Of a DNA stretch of 27,282 nucleotides, positions 13,312 to 21,896 are shown piece by piece (position 1 is the first letter of the stretch; the number at the start of each line of letters is the position of its first letter). The stretch comes from Enterenecus faecium (GTDB lineage Bacteria > Bacillota > Clostridia > Oscillospirales > Oscillospiraceae), in contig DVFO01000018.1 in assembly GCA_018713215.1 (NCBI GenBank), positions 1 through 27,282 of the forward strand, read 5' to 3'. The notes beneath the pieces were generated by a model. The model saw only the letters and a program-made list of their open reading frames with translations. It was not told the origin of the DNA and searched no databases. A program made the position numbers and the translations under genes.

Positions 13312-14243
13312 CATTTACAGTGTCGGTCCAACCAGTCCAAAACGTCGGCATAGACCTCCATGCGGTTTGTCTCATTGAGGGTCTCGTGGCGGGCCCCAGG
13401 GTACAGCTTCAGCTCCAGGTCCCGGGTGCCGTGGTCCTTGAAATACCCGTACACACGGCGCACCCCCGCCCCGTTGGCTCCCACCGGGTCCTGATCTCCC
13501 GAAAAGAGGTAGATGGGGGTGTTGGGGTCCATGCGGGACAGGGCTTTTTCACTGGAAATGTACCGCAAGCCCCCCAGCATGTCCCGGAACAGCCCCACCG
13601 AGGGGATAAACGAGCACAACGGATCTTGGAGGTAGGCGTCCACCATACGCTCATCGCTGCACATCCAGTCCACCGTAGTACGGTTGGGGCGAAACTGCCG
13701 ATTGTAGACCCCCAGGGACTGGCTGTACACCAGTTGGCTGACATAGGTGGGTCCTCGCAACCACCCCAGCACTGTGGACACCAGGCGGCCCGTGGCCACC
13801 AGCAGGGGGCTCTCCTGCCCGGTGCCCGAGAGGATGGCCCCGTCCACCGTGCCGGGATAGCGGCACAGGTAGGTGCGGGTCAAAAAGGAGCCCATGGAGT
13901 GGCCCAATAGGAAGTAAGGTATGCCGTCAAACTCCTCGGACATCAACGAGCGGAACACCCATACATCGGCCGCCACAATGTCCCAGCCGTCGTGGCGGGC
14001 AAAAAAGCCAAACTGCCCCGCCGCCTCCCCGGTCTTGCCGTGGCCCAAATGGTCCTCGCCGCACACCACATAGCCGTGGGCGTTGAGGTAGCGGGCAAAG
14101 TGGTCATACCGCCCCATGTGCTCGGCAATGCCGTGGACGATCTGCACCACGCCCCTTATCTCTCCCTGGGGCTGCCACAGGTACCCGGCACATGGATGTT
14201 CCCCGTCCGAGGAGGGAAACCAAATCACTTCTGGCTGCTGCAT
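13311..14243 (-). CDS. Alpha/beta hydrolase, monoacylglycerol-lipase/S33 type
   Basis: 310 residues. IVHGIAEHMGRYDHFARYLN (oxyanion-hole HG and the EH..RY signature of monoglyceride-lipase-like hydrolases), the GHSMGS nucleophile elbow (Ser116), the acid in FSGDQDPVG (Asp252 likely) and His286 in YPGARHETLNE complete the triad. There is no signal peptide or membrane span. The likely role is a lysophospholipase, monoacylglycerol lipase or esterase in the cytoplasm. GGGAG lies 9 nt before the ATG. It follows the XpaC-family gene after a 35-nt gap on the same strand and should share its promoter. It ends on a bidirectional terminator. Confidence 0.92.
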   Translation of the reverse strand: MQQPEVIWFPSSDGEHPCAGYLWQPQGEIRGVVQIVHGIAEHMGRYDHFARYLNAHGYVVCGEDHLGHGKTGEAAGQFGFFARHDGWDIVAADVWVFRSLMSEEFDGIPYFLLGHSMGSFLTRTYLCRYPGTVDGAILSGTGQESPLLVATGRLVSTVLGWLRGPTYVSQLVYSQSLGVYNRQFRPNRTTVDWMCSDERMVDAYLQDPLCSFIPSVGLFRDMLGGLRYISSEKALSRMDPNTPIYLFSGDQDPVGANGAGVRRVYGYFKDHGTRDLELKLYPGARHETLNETNRMEVYADVLDWLDRHCK

Positions 14244-14278
14244 GGAGTCACACTCCCTTCTCCCCCTTTGGGGGTCGG

Positions 14279-15445
14279 TTAGTCCAGCTTCATGTTGTCC
14301 CCAGACAGGCCGTCCTTTTTCAGCATGTTCTCCAACACCTGCACGTCGGCGGCGATGTCCATGGCGTCCGAGCTAAACAGCTTATCCAGCTGCTTTTCAA
14401 AGCCCTCTACCACTTTGTCCATCATGCCCTCGATGCGCTGCTTGGCGGCGGTGATGTTCTCCCCCTCCACCCCCTGGGCGTCCAGGCGGGCATAGGAGCG
14501 GAGAATGTCCAAGGTGGTGGGCAGGTAGTAGTTGAGGAAGGTGCGCAGCTGCTCGGTGCGCTGGGGATGGGTCTTCTGGTACTGCAAAATCTTGTGGGTG
14601 ACCTCTTCAATGCGGTCAATCTTGGCGCTGATCACCGGGTCGGGAATCAGGTCGTTGATGAGGCGGATTTCCCGGAGAATCTCATCCTCCTGGGAGGGTT
14701 GCTGGTTCTTCTCCGGCTCCGGCTGGGGCTCCGGTTCCGGCTCCGGCTCGGTGTATCCCATCTCGGTGAGCATCAGTTTGCCCGCCTTCAAATCCAGATA
14801 TCCCGTAGGAAGCACGTGGGTGGCCAGCATCTTGCGCAAATCCCGGGTCAGGCGGCGCACCGATACGTCCATGGCCGCCGCCATGGGGGCCAGACTCACC
14901 TGGCGATTGGCCCCGATGTAGGCCAGATAGTTGGTGTACCGCTCCATCCGGCCCCGCTGCTCCCGCCCGGTGAGGAGCATACCCAGCCCCACGCCAAAGC
15001 CCGCCAGCATGACAAACACGTTGACCAGCTCGTCAGCGAAAAAGAAGCCATACCGCAGACTCTCCACAAAGGTGGCCAACTGGGCTATGGTGCCCAGAGC
15101 GAACATCCCGGCCATGACGCCGCCCACCACCATTTTCACGGTGCCGGGGGCCAAGCCCTTTCGTTTCACCGGAGTCTGGCCGCCAAAGGCCGCTCCCGCC
15201 TTCCCCTTGACAAATTCCGCCGCCTGTCTGGCCTGGAAGGCGTAATTTTGGGCCTGCTGACGGGTCATATTCCGAAGCTTGCTCACAAGCCACACCACGG
15301 CGATGACCTGGGTGATGCCAAAGGGGAGAAGGAAGAGCACCACAATGCCCAGCCAGTCCCCCCAGTCTCCGTCCCGTCTGGGCCGTTTGGGGTTGGGGTT
15401 ATAGTGGTACCCGCCCCCCTGTCCATAGCTGTACGAACCATTCAT
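14279..15445 (-). CDS. XpaC-family membrane protein
   Basis: 388 residues. The order is: a Gly/Tyr/Pro-rich N-terminus (1-25); hydrophobic spans near 31-55, 102-125 and 136-159; a winged-helix-like segment (172-226, AYIGANRQVSLAPMAAAMDV then RRLTRDLRKML); an acidic Glu-Pro linker (233-246); and the XpaC domain (about 255-380, LRTFLNYYLPTTLDILRSYA). XpaC proteins were named for 5-bromo-4-chloroindolyl phosphate hydrolysis in Bacillus and commonly sit beside telA; here the partner is an alpha/beta hydrolase and no telA is in the window. The biochemical role is not established. AAAGGAATCTCAGGT precedes the ATG, and a good promoter lies just upstream. Confidence 0.85.
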   Translation of the reverse strand: MNGSYSYGQGGGYHYNPNPKRPRRDGDWGDWLGIVVLFLLPFGITQVIAVVWLVSKLRNMTRQQAQNYAFQARQAAEFVKGKAGAAFGGQTPVKRKGLAPGTVKMVVGGVMAGMFALGTIAQLATFVESLRYGFFFADELVNVFVMLAGFGVGLGMLLTGREQRGRMERYTNYLAYIGANRQVSLAPMAAAMDVSVRRLTRDLRKMLATHVLPTGYLDLKAGKLMLTEMGYTEPEPEPEPQPEPEKNQQPSQEDEILREIRLINDLIPDPVISAKIDRIEEVTHKILQYQKTHPQRTEQLRTFLNYYLPTTLDILRSYARLDAQGVEGENITAAKQRIEGMMDKVVEGFEKQLDKLFSSDAMDIAADVQVLENMLKKDGLSGDNMKLD

Positions 15446-15501
15446 ACCTGAGATTCCTTTCCGTCCAGACGGCCCCTGCCGCCCGGTTGCTTGTCACCCA
15501 C

Positions 15502-15530
15502 ATTATATACATCTTTTCCTCCGGTGTAAA
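15502..15530 (-). promoter_or_regulatory. Promoter of the XpaC-hydrolase operon
   Basis: Minus strand: -35 TTTACA (15530-15525), 17 nt, consensus -10 TATAAT (15507-15502). The leader is about 50 nt. Confidence 0.78.
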
Positions 15531-15580
15531 TAGCCACCAAAAACGATGACAAATTGTAAATCTTTTTAACCGAATTGTTC

Positions 15581-15609
15581 TTGTACCAGCCACCGGTTGG
15601 TGTTACAAT
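15581..15609 (+). promoter_or_regulatory. Promoter of the VanW/YoaR-like gene
   Basis: -35 TTGTAC (15581-15586), 17 nt, -10 TACAAT (15604-15609) with TG one base upstream. The leader is about 70 nt, with AGGTGC/GCACCT able to pair within it. Confidence 0.7.
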
Positions 15610-15685
15610 ATCCAAGGTGCAAGGGGATTCCATTCTGGTCAATTCCTGGCACCTCTTACAGATAACAACATATGGAGGAAGTTCT

Positions 15686-17386
15686 ATGGAGCACGTTCGT
15701 TCCAAGAAAAAGCTCACGCCCCCCATCATCGCCGGGATTGTGGCCGGCGCTGCGGTGTTGGTGCTGGCGGGAGCCTATTGCGGGCTGTGCGCCTGGGTCA
15801 GCGGCAACGGCCGCCTGCTCCCCGGCACCATTGCCCAGAATAACACACAGACCGTCACCCTGGACCTGGGCGGACTGACCCAGGATGCCGCGGTGGAGTA
15901 TATGACCAGTTCCATGAAGGAGCACCTGGACACCCTGGAGCTGACCCTGAACTACGGGGAGGACCAAAAGGTGACCATCTCCGGCTCTCTGCTGGATGTG
16001 GACCCCCAGGCCGCCGTGGAGTACGGCATGGAGGAAAAGAAGTCCCGGGGCTTCTTCTCCCTGGGCCTGGCCTGGCTGGGTGCGGGCAGCGACCCGGACC
16101 CCCTGTCCCTGTCCTCCTCCTCCTTCACACCCGAGGGAGAGAAGCAGGTGAAGGAGTACATCGACCAGATCGCCGAGGCCATGCACAAGGACCCGGTGGA
16201 CTTCACCTACAAGCTGGAGAATAACTCTCTCAAAGTCACCATGGGCACCGACGGGGCCGAGGTGGACAAGGACGCCCTGCTGGAGCAGATCTCCAACGCC
16301 CTGGCCACCGGAGAGACCTCCCTGACCGTGGAGACCAAGCCCATTCCCTGTGCCGAGCTCACCGGGGAGATTCTCAGCGAGCTGGTCTATCAGGAGCCCA
16401 AGGCCCCCACCCGGGACGCCAACGGCAACCTGACCCCCATGGTCATGGGCTGCTCCATCGACCCGGAAGAGGCCCAGGGCATCATCGAACAGACCAAGCC
16501 TGGGGAGACCTGTTCCATCCCCGTCACCATAACCCAGCCGGATTTGAGCCAGGCCGCCTCCCTGCTGTACCAGGACCTGCTGTCCAGCAACACCAGTTAC
16601 CTGGACGGCGTGGCCAGCCGCTCCTATAACGTGGCTCTGGCCGCCTCCTCCTGCAACGGCAAAATCCTCATGCCCGGTGAGACCTTCTCCTACCTGGGCA
16701 CCATCGGAGACCCCTCCCAGGCCAACGGCTACAAGTCCTCCACCGGCTATCAGAACGGCCAGACCGTCACCATGGACGGCGGCGGCGTGTGCCAGGTGTC
16801 CTCTGCCATCTACTACTGCGCAGTGTACGCCAACCTGGACATCGTCCACCGGGCCAACCACGCCTTTACCGTAGGCTATGTGCCCGACGGCCTGGACGCC
16901 ACCGTGTACTACCCCAGCCTGGACTTCAAGTTCCGCAACGACACCGACTTCCCCATCAAGCTGGTGTCCTATGTCTCCGGCGGTAAGCTCACCGTCCAGA
17001 TCTACGGCACCAATCCCAGCGGCACCTATGTGAAGACTGAGCGGTACACCCGCTCCACCACCGAGTACACCACCGTCTATGAGGCGGACTCCTCCATTCC
17101 CCGTGGCACCACCAAGGTGAAGACCACCCCCTACACCGGCAAGGTGGTGGACGTGTACCGCTGCGTGTACGACGCCAACGGCAAGCTCCTCTCCCGCACC
17201 TTCGAGAACACCAGCCGCTACTCCAAGCGGGACAAGGTGATTCTCTACAACCCCGCCGACTCCGGTCCCTGGGGCGAGGGCACCGACGCCAACAAGCCGG
17301 ACCCCACTCCGGCTCCTACGCCCAAGCCCACCCCCGCACCTACCCCCACGCCTGCGCCCACGCAGGCCCCCAATGAAGGAGCATAA
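15686..17386 (+). CDS. VanW/YoaR-like cell-wall protein
   Basis: 566 residues. A cytoplasmic basic start, then one membrane anchor (about 12-37), places the rest outside the cell. Residues 40-240 resemble the YoaR-type peptidoglycan-binding repeat (PG_binding_4). Residues 305-430 are a VanW domain with LAASSCNGKILMPGETFSYL, GGGVCQVSSAIYYCAVYANL and YYPSLDFKFRNDTDFPI. Residues 448-522 are G5-like, and the last 28 residues are a Pro-Thr repeat tail, probably wall-spanning or a repeat-expansion site. VanW's reaction is unknown; the name comes from vancomycin clusters, and there is no van cluster here, so resistance should not be inferred. GGAGG lies 7 nt before the ATG. The DUF2461 gene follows after 5 nt, with its ribosome site inside this gene's end. 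Confidence 0.92.
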   Translation: MEHVRSKKKLTPPIIAGIVAGAAVLVLAGAYCGLCAWVSGNGRLLPGTIAQNNTQTVTLDLGGLTQDAAVEYMTSSMKEHLDTLELTLNYGEDQKVTISGSLLDVDPQAAVEYGMEEKKSRGFFSLGLAWLGAGSDPDPLSLSSSSFTPEGEKQVKEYIDQIAEAMHKDPVDFTYKLENNSLKVTMGTDGAEVDKDALLEQISNALATGETSLTVETKPIPCAELTGEILSELVYQEPKAPTRDANGNLTPMVMGCSIDPEEAQGIIEQTKPGETCSIPVTITQPDLSQAASLLYQDLLSSNTSYLDGVASRSYNVALAASSCNGKILMPGETFSYLGTIGDPSQANGYKSSTGYQNGQTVTMDGGGVCQVSSAIYYCAVYANLDIVHRANHAFTVGYVPDGLDATVYYPSLDFKFRNDTDFPIKLVSYVSGGKLTVQIYGTNPSGTYVKTERYTRSTTEYTTVYEADSSIPRGTTKVKTTPYTGKVVDVYRCVYDANGKLLSRTFENTSRYSKRDKVILYNPADSGPWGEGTDANKPDPTPAPTPKPTPAPTPTPAPTQAPNEGA

Positions 17387-17391
17387 CCACC

Positions 17392-18078
17392 GTGAGAGAT
17401 CAGTTTCAAGGCTTTACCCCGGAGACGGTGGAATTTATGTGGGGCATTCGGTTCCAAAATGAGCGCAGCTGGTTTGAGGCCCACAAGGATGTGTACCTCA
17501 ATACCCTCTACCGCCCCATGCAGGACCTGGGCCGTCAGGCCCAGCTGGCCCTGGTGGAGAAGTTCCCCCAGGAGCCGTGGAATCTGAAGGTGGCCCGCAT
17601 CTACCGGGATGCCCGGCGGCTCCACGGTCGGGGCCCCTACAAGGACCACCTGTGGTTTACCCTCATCCGGGGGGATGACTCCGCTCTGGGCTCCCACCCC
17701 GCCCTGTGGTTTGAGCTCACCCCCGACGGCTGGAGCTGCGGCATGGGTTTCTGGTGTGCCAAGGCCTCCCTCATGGAGTGCCACCGCCAGGAGATTCTCC
17801 GGGACCCCAAGCCCCTGCTGAAGCTGGAGCGTACCCTGAAGCGGCAGGACCGCTTCGCCCTGGAGGGCCCGGAGTACCGCCGCCCCAAGTCCTGCCCTGA
17901 GGCAGAGCTCAGCGCCTGGTTTAACAAGAAGTCCCTGTCTGTGTCCCACGAGGAGGGGCTGTGCGAGCTGCTGTACACCCCCCAGTTGGCGGACCAGCTC
18001 ATTGAGGATTTCATCTTCCTCAAGCCCTACTACGATTATTTTTCGGCTTTGGCCGCCAAATTACCCACACAAGTATAA
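17392..18078 (+). CDS. DUF2461 family protein
   Basis: 228 residues, the usual size of the TIGR02453/DUF2461 family of unknown function. Seen are the N-terminal FTPETVEFMWGIRFQNERSW (family form: F..L..NN.R.WF), the central KVARIYRDARRLHGRGPYKDHLWF (family form: RI.RD.RFS.DK.PYK.....), and the later YRRPKSCPE. It starts at GTG, with AAGGAG 10 nt upstream inside the end of the VanW-like gene, so it is coupled to it. No signal peptide is seen, so it should be cytoplasmic. The terminator hairpin after it closes a two-gene unit. Confidence 0.88.
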   Translation: MRDQFQGFTPETVEFMWGIRFQNERSWFEAHKDVYLNTLYRPMQDLGRQAQLALVEKFPQEPWNLKVARIYRDARRLHGRGPYKDHLWFTLIRGDDSALGSHPALWFELTPDGWSCGMGFWCAKASLMECHRQEILRDPKPLLKLERTLKRQDRFALEGPEYRRPKSCPEAELSAWFNKKSLSVSHEEGLCELLYTPQLADQLIEDFIFLKPYYDYFSALAAKLPTQV

Positions 18079-18079
18079 C

Positions 18080-18114
18080 ATAAGCCCCTCTCGGCGATGC
18101 CGAGAGGGGCTTAT
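18080..18114. terminator. Hairpin between convergent genes
   Basis: ATAAGCCCCTCTCGGC pairs perfectly with GCCGAGAGGGGCTTAT (16 bp, loop GAT). T-tracts on either side are weak, but the position between two convergent stops (18078 and 18118) supports termination in both directions. Confidence 0.75.
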
Positions 18115-18117
18115 CTC

Positions 18118-20109
18118 TTAGGTCGGGGGCTGATCGGCCAACTCGTGCATCTCCTGTAAGGTCTGCATACAGTTCACCGCCAGGGTGTTGAAGTACAGAC
18201 TGTCCTGCAAGCGCCCGAAGGTGCGGAAGGAGGCGTCCGTCTGCAAGAAGGGCTCCAGCTCCCGGGCGGTGTAGCTGCGCTGGACCCGCAAAATGGCGTC
18301 CTCCAGATTGTCCAGCACCTCCACCGCCGCCTGGCTGTATCCGGTGCCCAGCAGTTGGGGCCGGGAGCGCAGATAGGCGTTGATCTGCTCCAATTCGCTC
18401 ACCAGCTTCCGGTTGATGGGGAGCAGCTGCCGATAATAGGTCTGCTCTGCGCTGCTCATCCCCTTTAAGTGGGCCTGAATCTGGCTCTCCAACAGGTGGA
18501 TGCGCACCAGGCGGTCGGACATCTGGCTGCCATCCTGGGTCTCCTCCTGACACAGGGCCCGCACCTGCTGCAAAAAGCTGCGGTCCAACTCAAACAGCTC
18601 CTTCACGCTCTGCTTGAATTCCCGTCCGGCGGTGTTGGGCAGCAAGAAGCGGTTGGCCAGAGTGGCGGTCACCGCCGCCAAGGCCACATAGGCCAGGCGC
18701 AGTCCGCTGGCCTCCAAAAGCCCCAGGCGCAGGTGGGCCAGGGTCATACCGTAGCAGGTGGTGTACACCGTCATGGTCCAGGAGGTCACCGGGGCGTAGT
18801 ACATAAAGCAGGTCATCACCATGAGGATGACCAAGTACTCCGGCATGGTGTGAAAGAGGCTCATGAGGCACATGGACACCAGCACCCCGCCCATGGTGCC
18901 CAGGATACGGTTGCCGATCTTCATGCGGCTCTCCTCAGCGTAGGGCACGAGCATGAGGAAGGTGGTCATGGGGTACCAGTAGGCGTGCTCCAGCCCGGTG
19001 GCCCACACAAATCCAAAGCCCAGGCTCAGCACCACCGACAGCCGCAGGGCAAACCGGGTGGAAAACTGGTCCAGGCGGAAAATGTTGCCCAGGCCTCGCA
19101 GCTTGTGCTGGTCGTCGGGCAGCTTCCACTGGCGCTGGGGTTGGGCGGGTCGGGTGTTCTCCAGGGCCCGGAGGGCCACGGAAAACAGCCGGAGAATCTC
19201 CCCCATGGCCTCGTTTTGGGCCGGGTCGGACAGCCCCGGCCCCTGGCGCAGCTCCTCCAGCTGCTCCAGCAGCTGGCTCTGGAGGGGGCCGCCTAGGACG
19301 GACTCCGCCCGGCCAAAGAGCTTACTCAGGCGGGCAAAGTACATGCGGTCCTGGGAGGGGGGCAGGGCCCCCAGAGACACAAAGTGCTGGGTGAAGTAGA
19401 TACAGCGCTGGAAGAGCACCATAAACAGATAGTAGAGCTTGCCGTACCCGTTGGCCAGATAGGTGTAGCCCCGGCTGTCATAGATCACCTGGTTCATGTG
19501 GACGATCATGGGCTCCAGGGCGTGGCGCAACGGGGTCACGTCCCCGCCGCAGGCCAAGGTCTTCATCTGCACACACAGGTTGTGCATCCCCTTGCGCACG
19601 GTGCCGAAGTGGCGGCGCCGCCGGATGATGCGGGAATAGATCCACAGAGCCGCCGTCACCACCACCAGCCCGCAGCTCAGGGCCAGCAGCTGGATGGGCA
19701 GCTGCTGGGGCTGGATGGGCACCAGTTGGAGAAAGACAAATTCCATACTGTATACAAAGTAGGCCTTGGGGGTGAATTTGGAGCTCATGAGGTACACCAG
19801 CACAAAGGGCACCACCAGGTTCATGCCGATGGCCCACCACAGGCCCCGCCCTGCTCCGAAGGCGGCCAGGGCCACCAGGAACATGGTGGCGGCGGCTTTG
19901 GCCAGCTCCCGGGGACGGAAATCCTGCTTATACCGGGTGCGGAAGAGCAGGGTGAGGAAGGAGGCCATGGTGGCATACCGCACCCCGAATACCCCCCACA
20001 TTCCCAGCAGCAAGATGAGAGACACCACAATGATGGGCAGGGCGGACAGCCACCGGGTGCGTATCACCGGCAGGCGTTGGGTGCAAAACCTCTGCCATCG
20101 CTCTTTCAT
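18118..20109 (-). CDS. FUSC-like (aromatic-acid exporter type) membrane protein
   Basis: 663 residues with the two-module layout of the FUSC family: about five spans in residues 20-160, a long cytoplasmic helical stretch, a second block of about five to six spans near 350-500, and a C-terminal helical domain. The second block (MTTFLMLVPYAEESRMKIGNRILGT region) fits the FUSC_2 signature, in which an Arg-rich turn follows the second span. Relatives export aromatic acids or are described as inner-membrane YccS/YhfK-like proteins; substrate here is unknown. The start at 20109 follows GGAAGGAGAGGCATCT; the frame stays open 21 codons further into the terminator region without a ribosome site. No clear own promoter was found between the upstream terminator and the start. 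Confidence 0.85.
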   Translation of the reverse strand: MKERWQRFCTQRLPVIRTRWLSALPIIVVSLILLLGMWGVFGVRYATMASFLTLLFRTRYKQDFRPRELAKAAATMFLVALAAFGAGRGLWWAIGMNLVVPFVLVYLMSSKFTPKAYFVYSMEFVFLQLVPIQPQQLPIQLLALSCGLVVVTAALWIYSRIIRRRRHFGTVRKGMHNLCVQMKTLACGGDVTPLRHALEPMIVHMNQVIYDSRGYTYLANGYGKLYYLFMVLFQRCIYFTQHFVSLGALPPSQDRMYFARLSKLFGRAESVLGGPLQSQLLEQLEELRQGPGLSDPAQNEAMGEILRLFSVALRALENTRPAQPQRQWKLPDDQHKLRGLGNIFRLDQFSTRFALRLSVVLSLGFGFVWATGLEHAYWYPMTTFLMLVPYAEESRMKIGNRILGTMGGVLVSMCLMSLFHTMPEYLVILMVMTCFMYYAPVTSWTMTVYTTCYGMTLAHLRLGLLEASGLRLAYVALAAVTATLANRFLLPNTAGREFKQSVKELFELDRSFLQQVRALCQEETQDGSQMSDRLVRIHLLESQIQAHLKGMSSAEQTYYRQLLPINRKLVSELEQINAYLRSRPQLLGTGYSQAAVEVLDNLEDAILRVQRSYTARELEPFLQTDASFRTFGRLQDSLYFNTLAVNCMQTLQEMHELADQPPT

Positions 20110-20155
20110 AGATGCCTCTCCTTCCTTCCAAAATTCCCCTTCCCCCTTAAAATAG

Positions 20156-20193
20156 GCAAAACGGTGCGCCAAAGAAAGGCTGCACCGTTTTGC
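20156..20193 (-). terminator. Terminator of the yfbR-ACT-UPF0210 unit
   Basis: GCAAAACGGTGC pairs with GCACCGTTTTGC (12 bp). AGCC and GGCG-like bases can extend pairing inside the 14-nt loop. On the minus strand CTATTTTAA follows. It probably separates this unit from the FUSC-like gene. Confidence 0.72.
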
Positions 20194-20208
20194 GTCTCCA
20201 GGGGAGAT

Positions 20209-21567
20209 TTAGTTTTTCAGGCTGTGCATGGGGGCGGGAATGCGGCCACCTCGGGCCACAAACTCCTCCGCCGAGCCGGTGTGGCAGGGCATCACCGGGG
20301 CGGAGCCCAGCAGGCCGCCAAACTCCACGGTGTCCCCCACCTTCATGCCGGGGGCGGGGATGATACGCACGGCGGTGGTCTTCTGGTTGATCATACCGAT
20401 GGCCGCCTCGTCGGCGATGATGGCGGAGATGGTGGCGGCGGTGGTGTCCCCGGGCACGGCGATCATGTCCAGGCCCACGGAGCACACGCAGGTCATAGCC
20501 TCCAGCTTCTCCAGGGTCAGGGCCCCAGAGCGGGCGGCGGCGATCATGCCCTCGTCCTCACTGACCGGGATAAAAGCGCCGGACAGGCCGCCCACCGAGG
20601 AGGAGGCCATCACGCCGCCCTTCTTCACGGCGTCGTTGAGGAGGGCCAGAGCGGCGGTGGTGCCGTGGGTGCCGCACACCTCCAGGCCCATCTCCTCCAG
20701 GATGCGGGCCACGCTGTCTCCGATGGCGGGGGTGGGAGCCAGAGACAGGTCCACAATGCCAAAGGGCACGCCCAGACGGCTGCTGGCCTCCTGGGCCACC
20801 AACTGGCCCATGCGGGTGACCCGGAAGGCGGTCTTCTTGATGGTCTCCGCCACCACGTCAAAGGGCTGGCCCTTCACGGCCTTCAAAGCGTGGTGCACCA
20901 CGCCGGGGCCGGACACGCCCACGTTGATGACCCGCTCGGCCTCGCCCACGCCGTGGAAGGCGCCGGCCATGAAGGGGTTGTCCTCCACGGCGTTGCAGAA
21001 CACCACCAGCTTGGCGCAGCCGAAGCCACCCTGGTGGGCGGTGCGGTCAGCGCAGGCCTTTACGGTCTCGCCCATGAGCTTCACGGCGTCCATGTTGATG
21101 CCCGCCTTGGTGGAGCCGATGTTCACGGAGGAGCACACCAGGTCGGTGACCGCCAGAGCCTCGGGAATGGAGGCGATGAGGTTGCGGTCCCCTCGAGTCA
21201 TGCCCTTCTGCACCAGAGCGGAGAAGCCGCCGATGAAGTTGACGCCGGTCTCCTTGGCCGCCCGGTCCAGAGCCTGGGCAAAGGGCACATAGTCGTCGGT
21301 GTCCGAAGCCCCCGCCACCAGGGCGATGGGGGTCACCGAGATGCGCTTGTTAACAATGGGAATGCCGAACTCCGCCTCAATGTCCTCTCCGGTCTTCACC
21401 AGGTTCTGGGCGGAGGTGGTGATCTTGTCGTAGATCTTCTCACAGGCCACCTTGGGGTCGGAGTGGCAGCAGTCCAGCAGAGAGATACCCATGGTGATGG
21501 TGCGGATATCCAGGTTCTGCTGGTCAATCATGTGAATGGTGGATAAAATGTCCTGTTGATTGAGCAT
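20209..21567 (-). CDS. UPF0210 / PFL-family protein (DUF711)
   Basis: 452 residues, full length for UPF0210. Family segments seen include IRTITMGISLLDC, VNKRISVTPIALVAGAS, GVNFIGGFSALVQKGMT, VCSSVNIGSTKAGINMDAV and VGLDMIAVPGDTTAATISAIIADEAAIG. Structures show a PFL-like barrel, but no activity is established and it lacks the pyruvate-formate-lyase glycyl-radical motif as far as I can see. GAGGTGACGG lies before the ATG, overlapping the end of the ACT gene 11 nt upstream. The UPF0237-UPF0210 pair is a fixed neighbourhood in many Firmicutes (SP_0238/SP_0239 in pneumococcus), so the two probably work together. Confidence 0.95.
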   Translation of the reverse strand: MLNQQDILSTIHMIDQQNLDIRTITMGISLLDCCHSDPKVACEKIYDKITTSAQNLVKTGEDIEAEFGIPIVNKRISVTPIALVAGASDTDDYVPFAQALDRAAKETGVNFIGGFSALVQKGMTRGDRNLIASIPEALAVTDLVCSSVNIGSTKAGINMDAVKLMGETVKACADRTAHQGGFGCAKLVVFCNAVEDNPFMAGAFHGVGEAERVINVGVSGPGVVHHALKAVKGQPFDVVAETIKKTAFRVTRMGQLVAQEASSRLGVPFGIVDLSLAPTPAIGDSVARILEEMGLEVCGTHGTTAALALLNDAVKKGGVMASSSVGGLSGAFIPVSEDEGMIAAARSGALTLEKLEAMTCVCSVGLDMIAVPGDTTAATISAIIADEAAIGMINQKTTAVRIIPAPGMKVGDTVEFGGLLGSAPVMPCHTGSAEEFVARGGRIPAPMHSLKN

Positions 21568-21578
21568 GTTCCGTCACC

Positions 21579-21848
21579 TCAAATCCGATGCATGGCGTTG
21601 AAGATGTCTTCCCGCTGCACCCGAATGTCCAGGCTCCGTTCCTTGCCGCTGTCGGCCAGCTCCTGAGCCAGCTGGGCAAAGGGGATGGTGCACTTGGACA
21701 CATCCACCAGCATGACCATGGTGAAATAGCCCTGCAAAATGGTCTGGCTGATGTCCAGCACGTTGACGTTGCGCTGGCTGATTTCGCCGCACACAGAGGC
21801 AATGATGCCCACCTGATCCTTGCCGACTACCGTAATAATGGCTCTCAT
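21579..21848 (-). CDS. ACT-domain protein UPF0237
   Basis: 89 residues made of one ACT domain: AIITVVGKDQVGIIASVCGEI (strand plus ligand-binding loop), NVNVLDISQTILQGYFTMVMLVDV, and a second helix plus strand ending in VQREDIFNAMHRI. ACT domains bind amino acids or other small ligands, so it is a likely sensor or regulatory subunit for the UPF0210 protein encoded right after it. GGGAGGAATTTTC precedes the ATG. It follows yfbR after 48 nt with no terminator between them. Confidence 0.95.
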   Translation of the reverse strand: MRAIITVVGKDQVGIIASVCGEISQRNVNVLDISQTILQGYFTMVMLVDVSKCTIPFAQLAQELADSGKERSLDIRVQREDIFNAMHRI

Positions 21849-21896
21849 GAAAATTCCTCCCTATTCTTCGGGGTATTCCCCCGCTGTCTACGCAAT

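Noticed and set aside
14690..14755. Short tandem repeat in the XpaC-family gene considered as a regulatory repeat
   Set aside because: It is the Glu-Pro linker codons; a coding explanation is enough.
17290..17380. Tandem repeat at the 3' end of the VanW-like gene considered as a CRISPR or satellite array
   Set aside because: It encodes a Pro-Thr tail in frame; the units are codon-level repeats without spacers.
15686..17386. VanW domain taken as a vancomycin-resistance marker
   Set aside because: No vanA/B/H/X/R/S genes are present; VanW domains are common in Clostridia without resistance.
19384..21546. A very long plus-strand open frame (about 720 codons) antisense to the FUSC-like and UPF0210 genes
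   Set aside because: It has no ribosome site, is low-complexity (Gly/His/Gln-rich) and is explained by G/C third-position bias on the opposite strand.
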